Shown here: one piece after another, positions 9,809 through 21,237 of the stretch | Layout: each line of letters opens with the position of its first letter | How positions within the stretch are numbered: position 1 is the first letter of the stretch | Assembly (NCBI GenBank): GCA_030068145.1 | Contig: JAPJBO010000283.1 | Span: 62,001-126,000 of the forward strand | DNA length: 64,000 bases | From: Diplonema papillatum | Taxonomy: Eukaryota > Euglenozoa > Diplonemea > Diplonemida > Diplonemidae | Direction of reading: 5' to 3' | Notes under the pieces: model-generated | Database searches by the model: none | The model's input: the letters and a program-made list of their open reading frames with translations, nothing else | What the model was told of the DNA's origin: nothing | Translations under genes and position numbers: made by a program

Positions 9809-10965
9809 CGTGGGACGACGTCCGTGCCTGAATCGGCACTGGATCTACCCATTAAATGCGTCGTTGGACACGTGCCCATCGTAACCGTGACATACTGTGT
9901 GGGATATCACATCCTAGTAAGCATGTTACGATTTCGTGGGCAGTGTGTCTTAAACGCAGTCGCAGTGCACCGAGCGGTGCTGCGAAAAAGAACACCCGGA
10001 GGAGGCGCCGCCCGAACTACCTTCATTTCGACGGGTTGGGGGTCTTCAGATCCGTAGCTTTCCCACAAACCTTGTTGCGTCGAATAATGCTTTCACTGGG
10101 CCCACGCTGCGACTGTATAGCACGTCAAGAGTTTGGATCGAGGTGCAAGGGTCCGGTTCTTTTGTTTCCAACCACGAAAGTATGACCACGTGTCAGTCTC
10201 GTGCGTACTCGCAGCGAACGAAGGAGGAGAGCGGGCGCGTGCGCTTTGACTCAAAGTTTGAGTGCTCAGACAGGAACAACAGCGAAAGGTGGCGTTGCCA
10301 TTCCACGCTGACATTGGCAGTGACATGGAGACATCACGTGTCGCGAGTTGACGCCCATGGCGAGCCAAACCCGAAATCGAACCCGAACCCAGAAGTTCGG
10401 GTGGGGAGTGATGGTGGCAGAACCGAACCCGAAACCGAACCAGTGCCCGATAGCCTCGGATAGGAAACCAAACTCGGAACTGAACCCAGATTACAAGACA
10501 GATGGCCAGAACCGCGGAGGACGGTGGGCTAACAACCCAAGGTGGCGACACAGTCGGACACTGTTGCCGACAGACGGAATCTGCAGCTCACGCAAGAATG
10601 GCTGATTCCTTCCTGAAGTCATCAACTGTCGTTGTGCCCACGCCTGCACCGCAACTGGTTGCACGACGGTGGACACAGCTTCCTTCACTGCAGGCTTCAC
10701 TGCGTAAGTGAAATCAGCTGTGACTGTGGCTGACTCACAGCCGTGTGACAGCGGCGCCTTCACTCCACTGGCACTGAGCCAGTAACATTTGTCTTTTTGA
10801 GGTTTAAAGGTCCGGTTCTGTGGATGGAGGCGAAGGCACCACTTTGAGGCCAAGGTCGTGACTAACGTGCCGGAACCGACATCGCCCTCGCCATGCGTAT
10901 CACTCAGATACACTGGCAAGCGATGCACCTGGTGATGTGCGAGATATCAGAAGGAGTACGTACAC
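9809..10965. other. Gene-free stretch
   Basis: No convincing gene. Around 10370-10490 there is a short run of loosely repeated CGAACCCGAA-type motifs. The rest is unremarkable mixed sequence. Confidence 0.35.
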
Positions 10966-11007
10966 GTCGGTCGCGGCTTGCAACCCCGAATGCAAGCCGC
11001 GACCGAC
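10966..11007. repeat. Perfect hairpin, 17-bp stem
   Basis: The arm GTCGGTCGCGGCTTGCA pairs perfectly with its inverted copy around an 8-base loop. I saw no gene beside it and no U tract after it, so it is not a simple terminator. Confidence 0.85.
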
Positions 11008-11207
11008 GACCTGAGAATTTGCTGTGCGACCTTTGCATGAGTTGTTGCACACAGAGAAAGTCCCGAACTGGATGCGAATCCTTTTCCTCCCACCTAGGCG
11101 GAACCCAGAGCAGCGCTTTCGGGTGAAATGGACGCTGGCACTTTGTGCTTGAGGTGCCGGTTTCAGCCATGCGTTGAAGTACGCACAGCCTCGGAAAGGT
11201 GGAAATC

Positions 11208-11260
11208 AAGCTGGAGTTTAGAAAGCGGGTGCCACACCCGCTTTTGACTCGCACCACACC
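11208..11260 (+). repeat. Hairpin-tag repeat
   Basis: CTGGAGTTTAG followed by the stem AAAGCGGGTG/CACCCGCTTTT, the same arrangement as at 8492. Confidence 0.6.
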
Positions 11261-11858
11261 AAACTGGCGGGACCGGAAGAAGGGGGGTCTTCAGAAACTC
11301 GAAACTGGAACCGTACCACGCAGGTGGCTCTAAAACGCTCCGGAAATCCAGAACTCTTTAACTCGGGCTTCTCAAAGTGGACACCACCGTTTACACGAGC
11401 GTCGGCCGCGCGAGCGGTGAAAGAGGGCCTCTTCACACCCGCTCGAGCAACCGACACCGTCTTCTCCTTCAAAATCGCGGGGGTCGAGGTGGATACAATT
11501 GACGGAGATGAAGAACCAACGCTGGCAATATCAGCGGTGTGCGGATGAAACAGGTCAATCGAGTGATAGCACGCGACTTCAAGTCGGTGGCGAGCTTCCA
11601 GCTTTTGGCGGTAGTGTGGTGGACTACTGGCGCAGTGTGTTGCTCAGGGTAGTCGGAGGCCTGACAAACACACCAATGCAACAAATTTAGTGGGTAATGA
11701 CCCCGAACAGCCTCCCTGACCCTGGCCCACGCCGGACTCCCCCATGCTGCAACCCCTTAACCCGGGCGGCGGCGCTTTGGCATGAGCCAGGAACCCCAAG
11801 GGGAGCAGCGCGAGAGAGGCATCATCCACGCGTCGAAGGCCCTACTGGTGGAGGTACC

Positions 11859-11886
11859 GGGCAACGGGGAATTAGGGTTCGATTCC
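11859..11886 (+). rRNA. Very short 18S-like fragment
   Basis: About 28 bases match the conserved 18S segment containing GAATTAGGGTTCGATTCC. The sequence on either side does not continue as 18S. It is either a tiny rDNA-derived insertion or chance. Confidence 0.4.
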
Positions 11887-12065
11887 TCGGGAAAGGTTCC
11901 CTCGAGGCGAGCACTCCTGTTGACGAACACTTGAAACTCGCAGTGTTCGCGGATGATGGCGTCAATCCAAGGGGGCTGGGCAACCATTCGGTGAAGGAAC
12001 CACAAAATAATGAGTACGGCGCTTTCTTTGTGCGCGCTGACCTGTTTTGGTGACTTTGGCGCGTT

Positions 12066-12158
12066 CCCGAACGTGGTTTCAGGTGGCAAATCGGCAAATG
12101 ATCATGATCAGAAGGTCCTACTTGAGCGGTTCAGTTTCCTCACACATTGCATGCGGCC
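12066..12158 (+). repeat. Dispersed repeat, copy A
   Basis: About 90 bp (CGTGGTTTCAGGTGGCAAAT through CACACATTGCATG) recur at 15485-15573 with few differences. Copy B is abutted by the TIR element at 15588. Confidence 0.75.
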
Positions 12159-13383
12159 AGTGTTTTTCCAGTGTGTCTAAAAAATCTTTGTTCGCCTAAA
12201 ACCTGTTCCACGAAAATGGGGTTGGCTAAAAAGGTTTTTTTCGCCACAGGAATTCCATCTACACACAGTTCTACAGCAAGCTCAACAAACCCAAATCCAG
12301 TTCTACACGAAGCCGGAAGCCACAACCTGCCGACCCTCCTAACGCATTTGACCTCTTTTTGTGAACCGTGAAATTTTTTAGCAACCAGATTCATTTTGTT
12401 GGCTAAGCGGAAATCCACTGCATGTGGCTTAAAAAAAAAAAAAGAAGAACTCCCTCTCAAGATTGAAGATCCTGGAAGAGAAGATGAATAGAATGTACCG
12501 GCGGCCGCAGAACGGTTGATTGCTCGCGGGAGCAGAGCGGTCTAGCCACAGAAACGAATGGTCTCGCAGTGGGGTGGGGTCGGTGGGTGATGCACAAGTG
12601 CGCCGTTTGCTTGTAGGGTCGGTTTCGCGATTATTTTTCTTTCGTTTTTTTTTTTTTTTTTTGTTCGGTCGACGATAAACGTCGTTCTGATGTCTAACGA
12701 CTTTGTTTCTTTGCTTGCTTTGTTTTCCTTGTGGACCTTTTAGTTCCTCCTTTCAAACAAAAACTTCTTCCTCTGGGACAATCCCCACTCACAAATAGAA
12801 ATTCAGCCAGGTGGCCCATTCTGACGCTTTGTCTCCAGGCTCTTGCTTATTTCTTTTTTTTTTTTCACCTGCGGACGCAGAATTGGGTGCAATCTGCACT
12901 CTGTTCAGAGCTATTTGATGTTAAGAAGGGCGGTACCTTTTGAAGTCTCCGGTTGGTCATTGGGTTTATGAGAGTGAAGCTTCCTATTGTCGCTTTTATT
13001 CGCGCAGTCAGTCGCCTATGACGGCACTCTGAAAGTTTTTTTTTTTTTTTTTTTTTTTTCAGAGATCAACCGGAGTTGACAGGCTGTCTGTCGTCTTTCT
13101 ACTTTCTTTCGTTTTTCTTTCAATCCGTCCTTCCAACTTGGATAATTGCCTTCTGATTATTTCGTGTTTTTCTTCAAATAAGGTCGTGTTTATTTTAAGG
13201 CGCCAGTACAACAGATTCGGCTTCTTTCTTTCTTTTGCTGCCATGTTTTGTTTACTCCCCTCCTTGCTTTGGTTCATAATGGGCGAGAGTGCGTCGCATC
13301 CTCGGGCGTTTGACTAACTCGCATACCTCTCGGTACGCGGGTAAAATCGGGGGGAAAAGGGGGGCAAGGGGGGATGGTCGTTT
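12159..13383. other. Gene-free stretch with T homopolymers
   Basis: T-rich runs (for example around 12645 and 13040-13060) and no supported gene. A minus-strand frame at 12140-12460 is open for 106 codons but has no recognisable content. Confidence 0.35.
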
Positions 13384-13533
13384 GGCAGATGCTGCAGCAC
13401 TGCGCACCGGCAACTTTCCCACAATGTGGTCAGAATAGCCGACATTTACCCACAATACTCCGTGAATAAACGTTGTGGCTATTCTGACCACAGCGTGGGA
13501 AAGTTGTTGGTGTACAGTGCGGTATGCTGCCAT
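13384..13533. mobile_element. Foldback MITE
   Basis: Two arms of about 55 bp face each other (CACAATGTGGTCAGAATAGC against its inverted form), separated by about 40 bp. The arms differ at several positions. A partial copy of the left arm and spacer lies at 61795-61885, confirming a dispersed family. Confidence 0.75.
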
Positions 13534-13820
13534 GAATGGTCGCGGGCCGCGGGGTTTTCCGGCTCTCATTTCCTTGAATCGAACGAAACTGCAAGCAAGC
13601 AAGCCAGCGTGCGGAAAAGCTGCGCCGTAGCTGTGTTGGCAATCGTGTAGATGAAAGAGGGCGGGCACAGCTACATAACTGCGACCTACCATGTGAAAAG
13701 ACACACAACAGCTAGTACAGTTAATAAAAACAGTGTAACCTAACAGGTGAGGTCGTAAATATTTCGGCCAGGTACGATAGATGAGGAGAACATTGCAAAG
13801 TACAAACGAGTGGCGAGGCA

Positions 13821-14047
13821 GGCGATAACCGTAGGAACCGGCCATAAGGCTCAAACCCCTCGGAACAACAAGGCTCCTCAGTGCGTTACGCCCGCCGGTC
13901 CATTCGGACTCGTATAGACCCGGTTGGCGATACGGGATCTGGATGTGAATTTGGAAGTTGCCGTTCGCCGAAGCTAGTCGTTGGCCCGATAAATCCGATG
14001 TGCCCTGAGTAACTCACGCATTCCTCTAGACTGGGTTCTGGCTTAGA
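13821..14047 (-). rRNA. LSU (28S) rRNA 3'-end fragment
   Basis: Read on the minus strand it runs from CTCTAAGCCAGAACCC, a conserved landmark near the end of LSU rRNA, to GCCTTGTTGTTCCGAG, close to its 3' terminus, and about 40 bases beyond. It matches the plus-strand copy at about 24829-25056 with few changes. The LSU upstream of the landmark is missing, so this is a dispersed fragment and not a working gene. Confidence 0.8.
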
Positions 14048-14949
14048 GCACAACAACAACTCTGCTGCGCAAAGAACGTGCGCCTAGATGAGCCCTACTG
14101 CGACCCGAAACCTTTGCCGCAGCGAGCGCATAGACCGGCATGGCAAACAACTGAGCACTTGAAGCAATCGATACTCGTGAGTGAGACCCCATTGGGAGAT
14201 CGCTTTGTCTCATGAGATACCTTCGCAAAGTCGCGTGCATCTAGAGATACTTCTTTGTTTAGCAATGAGGGTGTGGGTACGCCCCATTTAACCCTTCCTT
14301 GAAAAGCACCCTATGAAAGTCATTACCTGTGTCACTTGAAACCGAGTCGTATGCTTGTTGCAGGGCTCGTCCCTTGAAGATGTGATCAAATGTGTTTAAC
14401 TGTACACGGTGGAGTCCATACACCTCCTTTTAGCGAAACATGACTGTTTTGAATCTCTTTTTTCTTAGAGCCTCTACAATACGACGCATTCTCTGTTACC
14501 TACGCACAGACCGCCTGCAGACACGAATCCGCTTACTCTGGGACTTGCACGGCATACTATTTGCAGCCGTTCGGTTTGATGCAAGGCATCATGTCTTTTA
14601 GAGTAGAATTTATTTAGAGTGTACGTTCACTTAGAGATCCGGCTTTTTTGTCACAAAAGAGAGACTGAAGCGAGGATGGGGCACACGGTCGATTATTTGC
14701 GGCCAAATAGGTTTCGCCTTCTTCGAGGCTGACTGATTTTGAGTCTCCGGTCGACCGTCGCGGCGGGGTGGAGTATCGATCGGGCAAAGCCTGGAGATTC
14801 TTGGAACGATCGATTTCAGCTCGTGTGGGGGCTGGGGGGGTGGGAATCGTAACCGCAGTGTGAAAGATGATGAACCACAAAAGAAAAGAAAGGCAGAAGA
14901 CGGCCTATTTTCTTCGCTTTCTTTTTTCAGAGTTAAAGTTCGCGTGAAT
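14048..14949. other. Gene-free stretch beside the LSU fragment
   Basis: The 200 bases after the LSU landmark are unlike LSU and could be intergenic spacer or unrelated. A partial 'AGAGT...AAGTTC' and 'GAGTCTCCGG' motif pair occurs at 14616-14642 and 14727-14760. No gene was seen. Confidence 0.35.
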
Positions 14950-15171
14950 GATAGTCTGAGGATAGAATTCTGCCGCGGGCCAATACTACGGGTTACTAGG
15001 TCCAGTCTAGGACTAAAACAAAGCCTTTTAGTCTCGAGGAAGGGTTTATTGTCCCGAGGAAGTTTTTTTTTTTTTTTTTTTGCCCGAGGGGCCCTCGAAG
15101 GCAGGAAATAAAGGCTTTTTTATAGAACGGATTTTAGCTTGCGAAGCCAGTATGAAAAGTACTGTCCAGAA

Positions 15172-15404
15172 ATACTCAAGGGACTGCCTTGTGCTCATTT
15201 CGAAGGAGGCTAGAGGGGGAGAAAACAATACAACTACAAAGTGGGTCTTTTTTAGAGTTAAAGTTTTTTGTTGGACGCTTACGCCCGCCACTAAACCCAG
15301 ATTTACCTGTGTTTCGTGTGGGCTACAGCACATTTACCTCCTTTGATCTATCGTAACTGGCAGTCTCCTCGAGCATTTCCTACAAAGCAGGTGCTTATAC
15401 AAAA
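15172..15404 (+). repeat. A-tailed SINE-like repeat, full length
   Basis: Begins ATACTCAAGGGACTGCC and ends GTGCTTATACAAAA. It is one of four copies that share this 5' end. Confidence 0.8.
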
Positions 15405-15484
15405 CCGTACACCGCGAGAGTAGGATAAAGTAGAAAGGGAAACTAGAGTTTTCGTTGACCGCACTACCCTGAGCCCAAATCCTG

Positions 15485-15573
15485 GACGTGGTTTCAGGTG
15501 GCAAATTTGGCAAATGATCATGATCAGAAGGTCCTACTTGGGCGGTTCACTTTCCTCACACATTGCATGTGGC
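15485..15573 (+). repeat. Dispersed repeat, copy B
   Basis: Matches 12066-12158; its homology ends about 15 bases before the TIR element. Confidence 0.75.
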
Positions 15574-15605
15574 TAAAAAATAAAATATTTTATTCCACTG
15601 CGGTC

Positions 15606-15712
15606 CCAATTTCTTCACTCCGGCCAGGTCACTTTTCTTCACTCCGGACCCACTTTTCTTCACTCCGGACCCACTTTTCTTCACTCCGGATCCACTTTTC
15701 TTCACTGCTACT
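15606..15712. repeat. 24-bp tandem repeat at the element's left end
   Basis: Four to five units of CCCACTTTTCTTCACTCCGG type. Diverged single boxes recur near the right end (16208-16275). Clustered subterminal boxes are typical transposase-binding sites; that role is inferred. Confidence 0.75.
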
Positions 15713-15821
15713 TTTTTGCATACGAGAGTGAACGAAAAGTGGACAGTGATGAGGAAGAGTCCTTCGATGATGACGTAAAGTAGAAAAGAATGGTGACGAA
15801 TGCTCAGGACTCGGCTAGGTA

Positions 15822-16301
15822 TCACTTTTTCCGGCGCTTGACCTGACCTCCAATGGCATCGTTTCCGATCTGGATGACAGCCCCTTCACCAACATTAGAA
15901 ATGTAAAAGAAGCTTTGTGGGGCACCAGATGCCACTGAAGGCCACACCGGGATGCCAGGGGAGGGGGAACCGGGTGGATCAGACAGCGGAACTGCTGTAC
16001 TTGAGGGCTCTGGGACTTTTGTGGGAGACTTGCCAGCCAGATCAGCAGCAACTGACTCCAGCATGTTGCGGCTCCGGTCCAGGTATTCCTGTGCTGAAGA
16101 CAGGGAACTCCAGCCGAAAGTGCTTGACGATGTCGAAGAGCATGTCGAAGGTGCTCTGGCGCGTTTTCCCGGCATCTCGATCCCTTCCCGGTACCACGTG
16201 TCACTTGAATGTGTGTTACTTTTCTTCACTCCCCGAAAAGTCATTGTCACTGCGGTTTTCTTCACTCCGGCCGTTTTTGAGGACAAAACGGAGTGACTCA
16301 A
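15822..16301 (-). CDS. Small Ser/Pro-rich ORF inside TIR element
   Basis: 159 codons. The N-terminal 40 residues overlap the subterminal repeats (GVKK motifs), so a start at the methionine at residue 43 (MPGKRARAP) is more plausible. The middle is rich in Ser and Pro and the C-terminus is basic (GGQVKRRKK), like a nuclear-localisation signal. No transposase motif is seen. Expression is unproven. Confidence 0.35.
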   Translation of the reverse strand: MSHSVLSSKTAGVKKTAVTMTFRGVKKSNTHSSDTWYREGIEMPGKRARAPSTCSSTSSSTFGWSSLSSAQEYLDRSRNMLESVAADLAGKSPTKVPEPSSTAVPLSDPPGSPSPGIPVWPSVASGAPQSFFYISNVGEGAVIQIGNDAIGGQVKRRKK

Positions 16302-16333
16302 TTGGGACTGCAGTGAAATAAAATAACCTTATC

Positions 16334-16440
16334 ACCTGTTAATGGCGAAAAAATTCACTCTCGAAATCAATTTTTGCACTCTCGATCTCGAGTGCAAAAA
16401 TTGATTTATCGAGTGATTTTTTTCGCCATTTTTAACAGGC
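16334..16440. repeat. Near-perfect palindrome of about 107 bp
   Basis: Arms of about 48 bases (CCTGTTAATGGCG outward, TTTTTGCACTC inward) face each other across a very short centre with few mismatches. It would extrude a long hairpin and may be a foldback MITE next to the preceding element. Confidence 0.8.
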
Positions 16441-16827
16441 AATAAATAGCTATTTATTGGCCCGCGGCAGAATTCTATCCCCAGACTCGCACCCTGATGC
16501 GGATACCTGCACGCAGTCGATCGAGAATCCCGCCTGAATCCGGCGGAGTAGATCGACGTGTAATGGTGCTGCCCTGACGTAGTCGTCGTCGCATGGAGTT
16601 CTCAACTCTTTGTTGCGGGAAAAGGGTCGATACACCGAGACTGCTTCTGGAACGCGGGTGCACAGCCAACCTCTGAGTAGTCTTGAAAGCACGCGGGACA
16701 CGGCACGAGCTGGCCGAGGGACAGTCTGTCCTATTCGGGAGGAGACTAGCCCAGCTATCATATTCACCTATTCACCCACCAGCAGAGCAGCCCCACCCTG
16801 CCCTGTTTCGTGTCGGTGCGGTGATAA

Positions 16828-17969
16828 CATGCAGGGTCAAAACCTGGTGTCTTTCTGGTAAGAGGGATTTAGACAGGGGATTAGTTTCTGTTGCAGATTT
16901 AGACCGACGGTCTAAATCTGCAAACCGGACTTGGCCGGGGAAAAAAAAAAAAAAAAAATGTTCAAAAAACGGTGTTCAAAGTAAATATAGGCGGGGGGTG
17001 TGGTGCTTAGCAGTGTGCTGAAGGTGCTGGAAGGCTGCTGAGCCTCCGCTGCTGAGACCCAGCCGCTGCCGTTCAATTGCGTTCAGCTGCGGGTCGGCAG
17101 CCACTGTGCTTCATTACCGGGCCAAGATCCTGTTTGCCAGTTTCACACGAGCTAAGAGTTGCCCACACATGATAAAGGGGGGGCGGAGTTATTTTTGCCC
17201 AAATTTTCCGCCGCGCCTTTGGCGCGATGTTGCTAAAAATAACGCTAAAAATGTTGTTGTAAGCACGGCGGTGCACACCAAAACCGTGGACCTATTATCA
17301 TAAGAATCATAGGAAAATAGGTCCCAGGTCGCCCCCCTTCAGCTGCCTGACGAGACTGTCTGTTTACGATTTTGACTGTTTTTGGAGCGCGTCCCCCCAC
17401 AGGGAACCCAGAAGCATTCGGAAAACCCCGAAAAGCTTGATCCAGGCTGGTGTACGTTGAAAAAACGCCCGCAGAAATTACTGACGGGGTGACCATAATT
17501 GACCCATGAAGGACCCATGAAGACCCCTCTTTTGCCGAACGAAGTTGTGGAGATGTGTAGGCTCTGCGTACATCGGCGAAAACGGCACTGAAACACCGCC
17601 CAAAACCACCCCATAGGAACGGTCTAAATCTGCAAATCCCGGAAGCCTTCAAACTAATACCCTGGATTTAGACCCAAAAAAAAAAAAAAAAAAAATGGCC
17701 ACCCATTTTCTAAATCTGCAAATCCCGGAAGCCTTCAAACTAATACCCTGGATTTAGACCCAAAAAAAAAAAAAAAAAAATGGCCACCCATTTTTTTCTG
17801 GAAATTTTTGGGTTTTTGAAAAAAAAATAAATTTGGAACAAAAACTGCGGTGATTTTTGATGAAGTTATGCATTTTTTTTTTTTTTTTTTTTTTCCAAAT
17901 ATTTTTCTTGGGCTCTGTCGGCCCCGCGGCAGCGTTTACAAAAAAGACACAAGGTTTTGACCCTGCATG
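16828..17969. mobile_element. TIR element, long member of the CATGCAGGGTC family
   Basis: Left end CATGCAGGGTCAAAACC, right end its inverted copy, 1142 bp apart. The right 200 bp match the short member at 24379-24594 (GGCCCCGCGGCAGCGTTT, AATGGCCACCCATTT). No ORF of note and no clear target duplication. Confidence 0.65.
17626..17781. repeat. Tandem duplication, about 77 bp x 2
   Basis: Two consecutive units running from TCTAAATCTGCAAATCCCGG to AATGGCCACCCATTT, each with an A run of about 20. It lies inside the TIR element. Confidence 0.85.
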
Positions 17970-18950
17970 ACCGTGGATGCCAGGAGGCGGGTTCATCGTG
18001 TTCTTCCAACCATGCGGCAGCTTTTGTTGAGGATTCTCGCACGATTAGTTTGGTGGTGGTCACTTTCTTTCGGAAGTTGTTGGATTCGTTCGTTGCTTCT
18101 GCCCCCTCTGAGACCAACGGGGAGAATAGCTCTTCGATTTTTGAGTCGCCGACGATGAACGGCAGGCTGTTGCCTTTCCTTTATTTTTTGGCCGGCTGAG
18201 CGCAAACAGCGCCAAGTCAGTTAAGACTGAAAGCTTGCTTTGGGGTCCGGGGGTTTAGAGTGAAAGTTTTGAAAGTAGCTACACATCAGCGCCAGGCCGA
18301 CGAGGCGGCCGTGTCGCGAAAGCAGCTTAGTACAAATGTGGGATCTCTGGTATTGAGAGGTCGCCAACTATTAGTATTGGGCACTATGGGGCCAGCTAGT
18401 GCCCTGCCGCCAGTCCTGCTTACTACGTTTACAGTGGGAAGTGGAGCAAAGCGCATGGCACGATGAGCACCTTCCCGAACCAACACCAGAAGAGTTTGGG
18501 ATGAGGCGGGGTTGCAAGTAGACAGACACTCCGGTGTTACTAATAGACCAAACCCAGCAGGATCAAAGAATGTCAGTCTCACGTTTCTCATTCTTCATGT
18601 GACTGTGGGAATCGGACATCAAACCCAGAGCAGGACAACCCAGCCAGTAAACCAGGAGGAGGGGGGTGTGGGCTACTCGAGAACCAAAAGATTCCCAAAA
18701 CGATCTGACATGAAGCGCATTGTTCTCCATTGTTTCCCCCTTTTTATCCCTGCTCGTAGCTGCCGATGAAAGATTCCCAGAGGTGGCCCACGTAGGACCA
18801 GGAATCAACGCCAGGGTGAAGTAGCCCCGAGCTCACGCCCATTTAAAGTTAGACAACAGGTCGAGAAAGCGATTTCCCCAGCGACTCCGAGCATTCGCTT
18901 TACCTGGGGCAACCCCTGTTTTGGTTCTAGCTATGCCGTCGAGCTTTCAC
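17970..18950. other. Gene-free stretch
   Basis: Open frames here are short and without recognisable domains on either strand. No RNA gene was seen. Confidence 0.35.
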
Positions 18951-18959
18951 CCCAAAATA

Positions 18960-20690
18960 TGGCGATCATCCCTCCCGCGACCGTACTGATTACTGTGAGC
19001 ACTTTTCAAAAACTTGCGGGTTGCCCATACAATACAAGTTGTGTGTCCACCCTCCACACAGCACTGACAGTTCCCAGATGGGAGGTTCGTGATCAAGCGT
19101 GGAGTGCCCGCCCAAAGGCATCCCGGAGTGGGAATGGGAACGGCATCTCTCCCTTGCTCTCGTTCGAGACCCTCGCCTGTTCCCAACCGTGACGTCGAGC
19201 AAGCAACTCGTGATGGGGTGTCTCTTGGTGCTTCACTACCCTAAATAATTTGCTGATTGTTTCCGACTGTGCTTGCACCCCCCCCAGGTGCTAGACAGGG
19301 CACGGACGCGTGGGGATAAGAGAATGACAGGAGCAGTGCTTATCGCCGCCCACCCACGGCCAGGTGTCCCTCGAGAAACTTGGGACAGGGGAAGCAGCCT
19401 CTGAGAGGCCCTCTCGGTGAAAGCGTGCTTCCCCTTCTCCCAATACGAGGAACTAACCTGTGCACACGTGCACACAGTCCCGTTATAAGGGAGTCGTATC
19501 AGACTCGATTTCGGCAAGCATTTCCAAAGAATGGCTTCGTTGCACCTGTTTGGACTAGATGGAATGACAATCGCCGGGTGTAATCGGCGATCAAACGTGG
19601 AGTAGCCATTCACCCGACAGGTGTAGGGGCAGGACAGCAATGGTGTCTCCCTTGGTTTCTCGATAACTCGTAGTAGGCTGTTGCACGTTTTCGCGATGCG
19701 GCCACCTTGGTGCTTCACCTTGATTTTTTGTTTGCTGATTGTCCCGTGCCTTGCACCCCCCGGGTACTAGATAGGGCACGGATGGATGGGGATAAAAGAA
19801 TGACAGGAGCAGTGCGGGTGGCTTCCCCACCCACGGGCAGGTGTCCCTCGAGAAACTTGGGACAGGGGAAGCTGCTTCTGAGAGGCCCTCTCGGTGAAAG
19901 CATGCTCCCCCTTCTCCCAATACGAGGAACTAACCTGCGCAACACAGTCCTGTTCTACGGGAGCCGTATCAGGCTCGACTTCGGCGAGCATTTCCAGAGA
20001 ATGGCTTCGTTGCGCCTGTTTTGGACCAGATATAAATGACAATCACAGGTGGCAATCGGTGATCAAGCGTGGAGTATCCATCCACCCGAAGGAACCCCGT
20101 GTCGGTGGGCAGGGGTAAGATGGGAATGACGTCTCCCTTACTCTCTCGATAAGTCGCCTGTTCCCTGCCGTGAAACAGAGCGAGCAACTCATGGTAGGCT
20201 GCTGCACACTTGCGCGATACGGCCACCTCTTGGTGCTTCTGATTTTGAAAAACTTGCTGATTGTACCGTGTCTCCCCCAGGTATTATTAGACAGGGCACG
20301 GGTGGGTGGGGAAAATACTCGAGGGGCTGCCTTGTGCTTACTTCGAAGGAGGCTGGAGGGGGAGAAACCAATACAACTACAAAGTGGGTCTTTTTTAGAG
20401 TTAAAGTTTTTTGTTGAACGCTTACGCCCGCCACTAAACCCAGAGTCACCTGTGTTTTCGTGTGGGCTACAGCACATTTACCTCCTTTGATCTTTTGCAG
20501 CTGGCAGCCTCCTCAAGTATTTCCTACAAAGCAGGTGCTTATACAAAAAAAGAATGACAGGAGCAGTGCGGATGGCTGCCAGGGCACGGCCACGGTGTCC
20601 CTCGCGAAAGTCGGGGTGGGGGAAGCAGCCTCTGAGAGGCCCTCTCGGTGAAAGCGTGCGCTCCCTTCTCCCGGCACGAAGGCCCGCAGC
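18960..20690. repeat. Diverged tandem array, unit about 480 bp
   Basis: Landmarks recur at regular spacing: GATCAA(G/A)CGTGGAGT at about 19095, 19588 and 20060; GAATGACAGGAGCAGTGC at 19322, 19798 and 20553; CTGAGAGGCCCTCTCGGTGA in three units. The last interval is longer because a SINE-like repeat is inserted. A related fragment lies at 21390-21470. Confidence 0.75.
20314..20551 (+). repeat. A-tailed SINE-like repeat inserted in a tandem unit
   Basis: The neighbouring array unit shows the uninterrupted site (GGGGATAAAAGAATGACAGG at about 19787-19806); here the same site is split by 238 bp that begin ATACTCGAGGGGCTGCC and end in an A run. This directly shows the repeat to be a mobile insertion and defines both of its ends. 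Confidence 0.85.
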
Positions 20691-20847
20691 CGCGTTCAGG
20701 AAGCGGGATCCAACGCGGCTCCAACCAAGCCTGCAACCACCCGAAAAGCATCCCGTGTCAGTGAAAAATGTGGAGCGGAGGTGAGGCGTCAAGAGCACGA
20801 AGAATTCCATACAGCTCCCTGATCCCTACGAGCGGATCGTGGGTAGT

Positions 20848-21237
20848 AAAGGGTCGGGGTTCGAATAATAACACCTGAGTTATTGAACTGCTTATTCCCA
20901 TTCTTCCTGTTGCTACGTTTCTGAGCAGGTCCATCCCCTCTTGATAGACCGTGATAGACCGAAGAATACAGCACCGGGCATTTCGATGCAGCTCGAGGGA
21001 CTAGGGATGGACCTGACAGACCGTGGTGGACCGTGATTCGCTGTGATTAACAGCGGCAGGCACTTCGATGAAGTTTCAAGAGATAGGGAGCATCGGCACA
21101 GTTTCGTCGAATACCAAAAAGACAACGGGTAGGCATGATGTGTCGAACAGTAGCAGGGTCTAATGTGTTGTTTTTTTTTTTTTGACAGCCAGACGCGTGT
21201 CAAATACCTGTTATTATTCGGCCCCCGCCCCCCTTTA
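20848..21237. mobile_element. MITE with G/C-homopolymer inverted ends, larger member
   Basis: Left TAAAGGGTCGGGG then TTCGAATAATAACA; right the inverted counterpart, ending CCCCCCTTTA. About 390 bp. The internal sequence differs from the 8761 copy. Confidence 0.7.

Larger units (their letters stand above)
15588..16323. mobile_element. TIR element with short ORF (TA-flanked)
   Basis: Ends read TTTTATTYCACTGCRGTCCC in inverted orientation, each flanked by TA, as expected for Tc1/mariner-type insertion. Just inside the ends are repeated CTTCACTCCGG boxes on both sides. It is about 736 bp, too short for a transposase, and so non-autonomous; it encodes one 159-residue frame. Confidence 0.65.
14955..16488. 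mobile_element. Composite region bounded by 30-bp inverted repeats
   Basis: GATAGAATTCTGCCGCGGGC at 14959-14978 is repeated inverted at 16460-16479, with flanking similarity making about 30 bp. Inside lie an A-tailed SINE-like repeat, a 736-bp TIR element and a long palindrome. It could be one old element that later received insertions. Confidence 0.5.

Noticed and set aside
9809-10965. Protein-coding gene around the CGAACCCGAA repeats
   Set aside because: Open frames exist on both strands because of the simple repeat; no conserved content.
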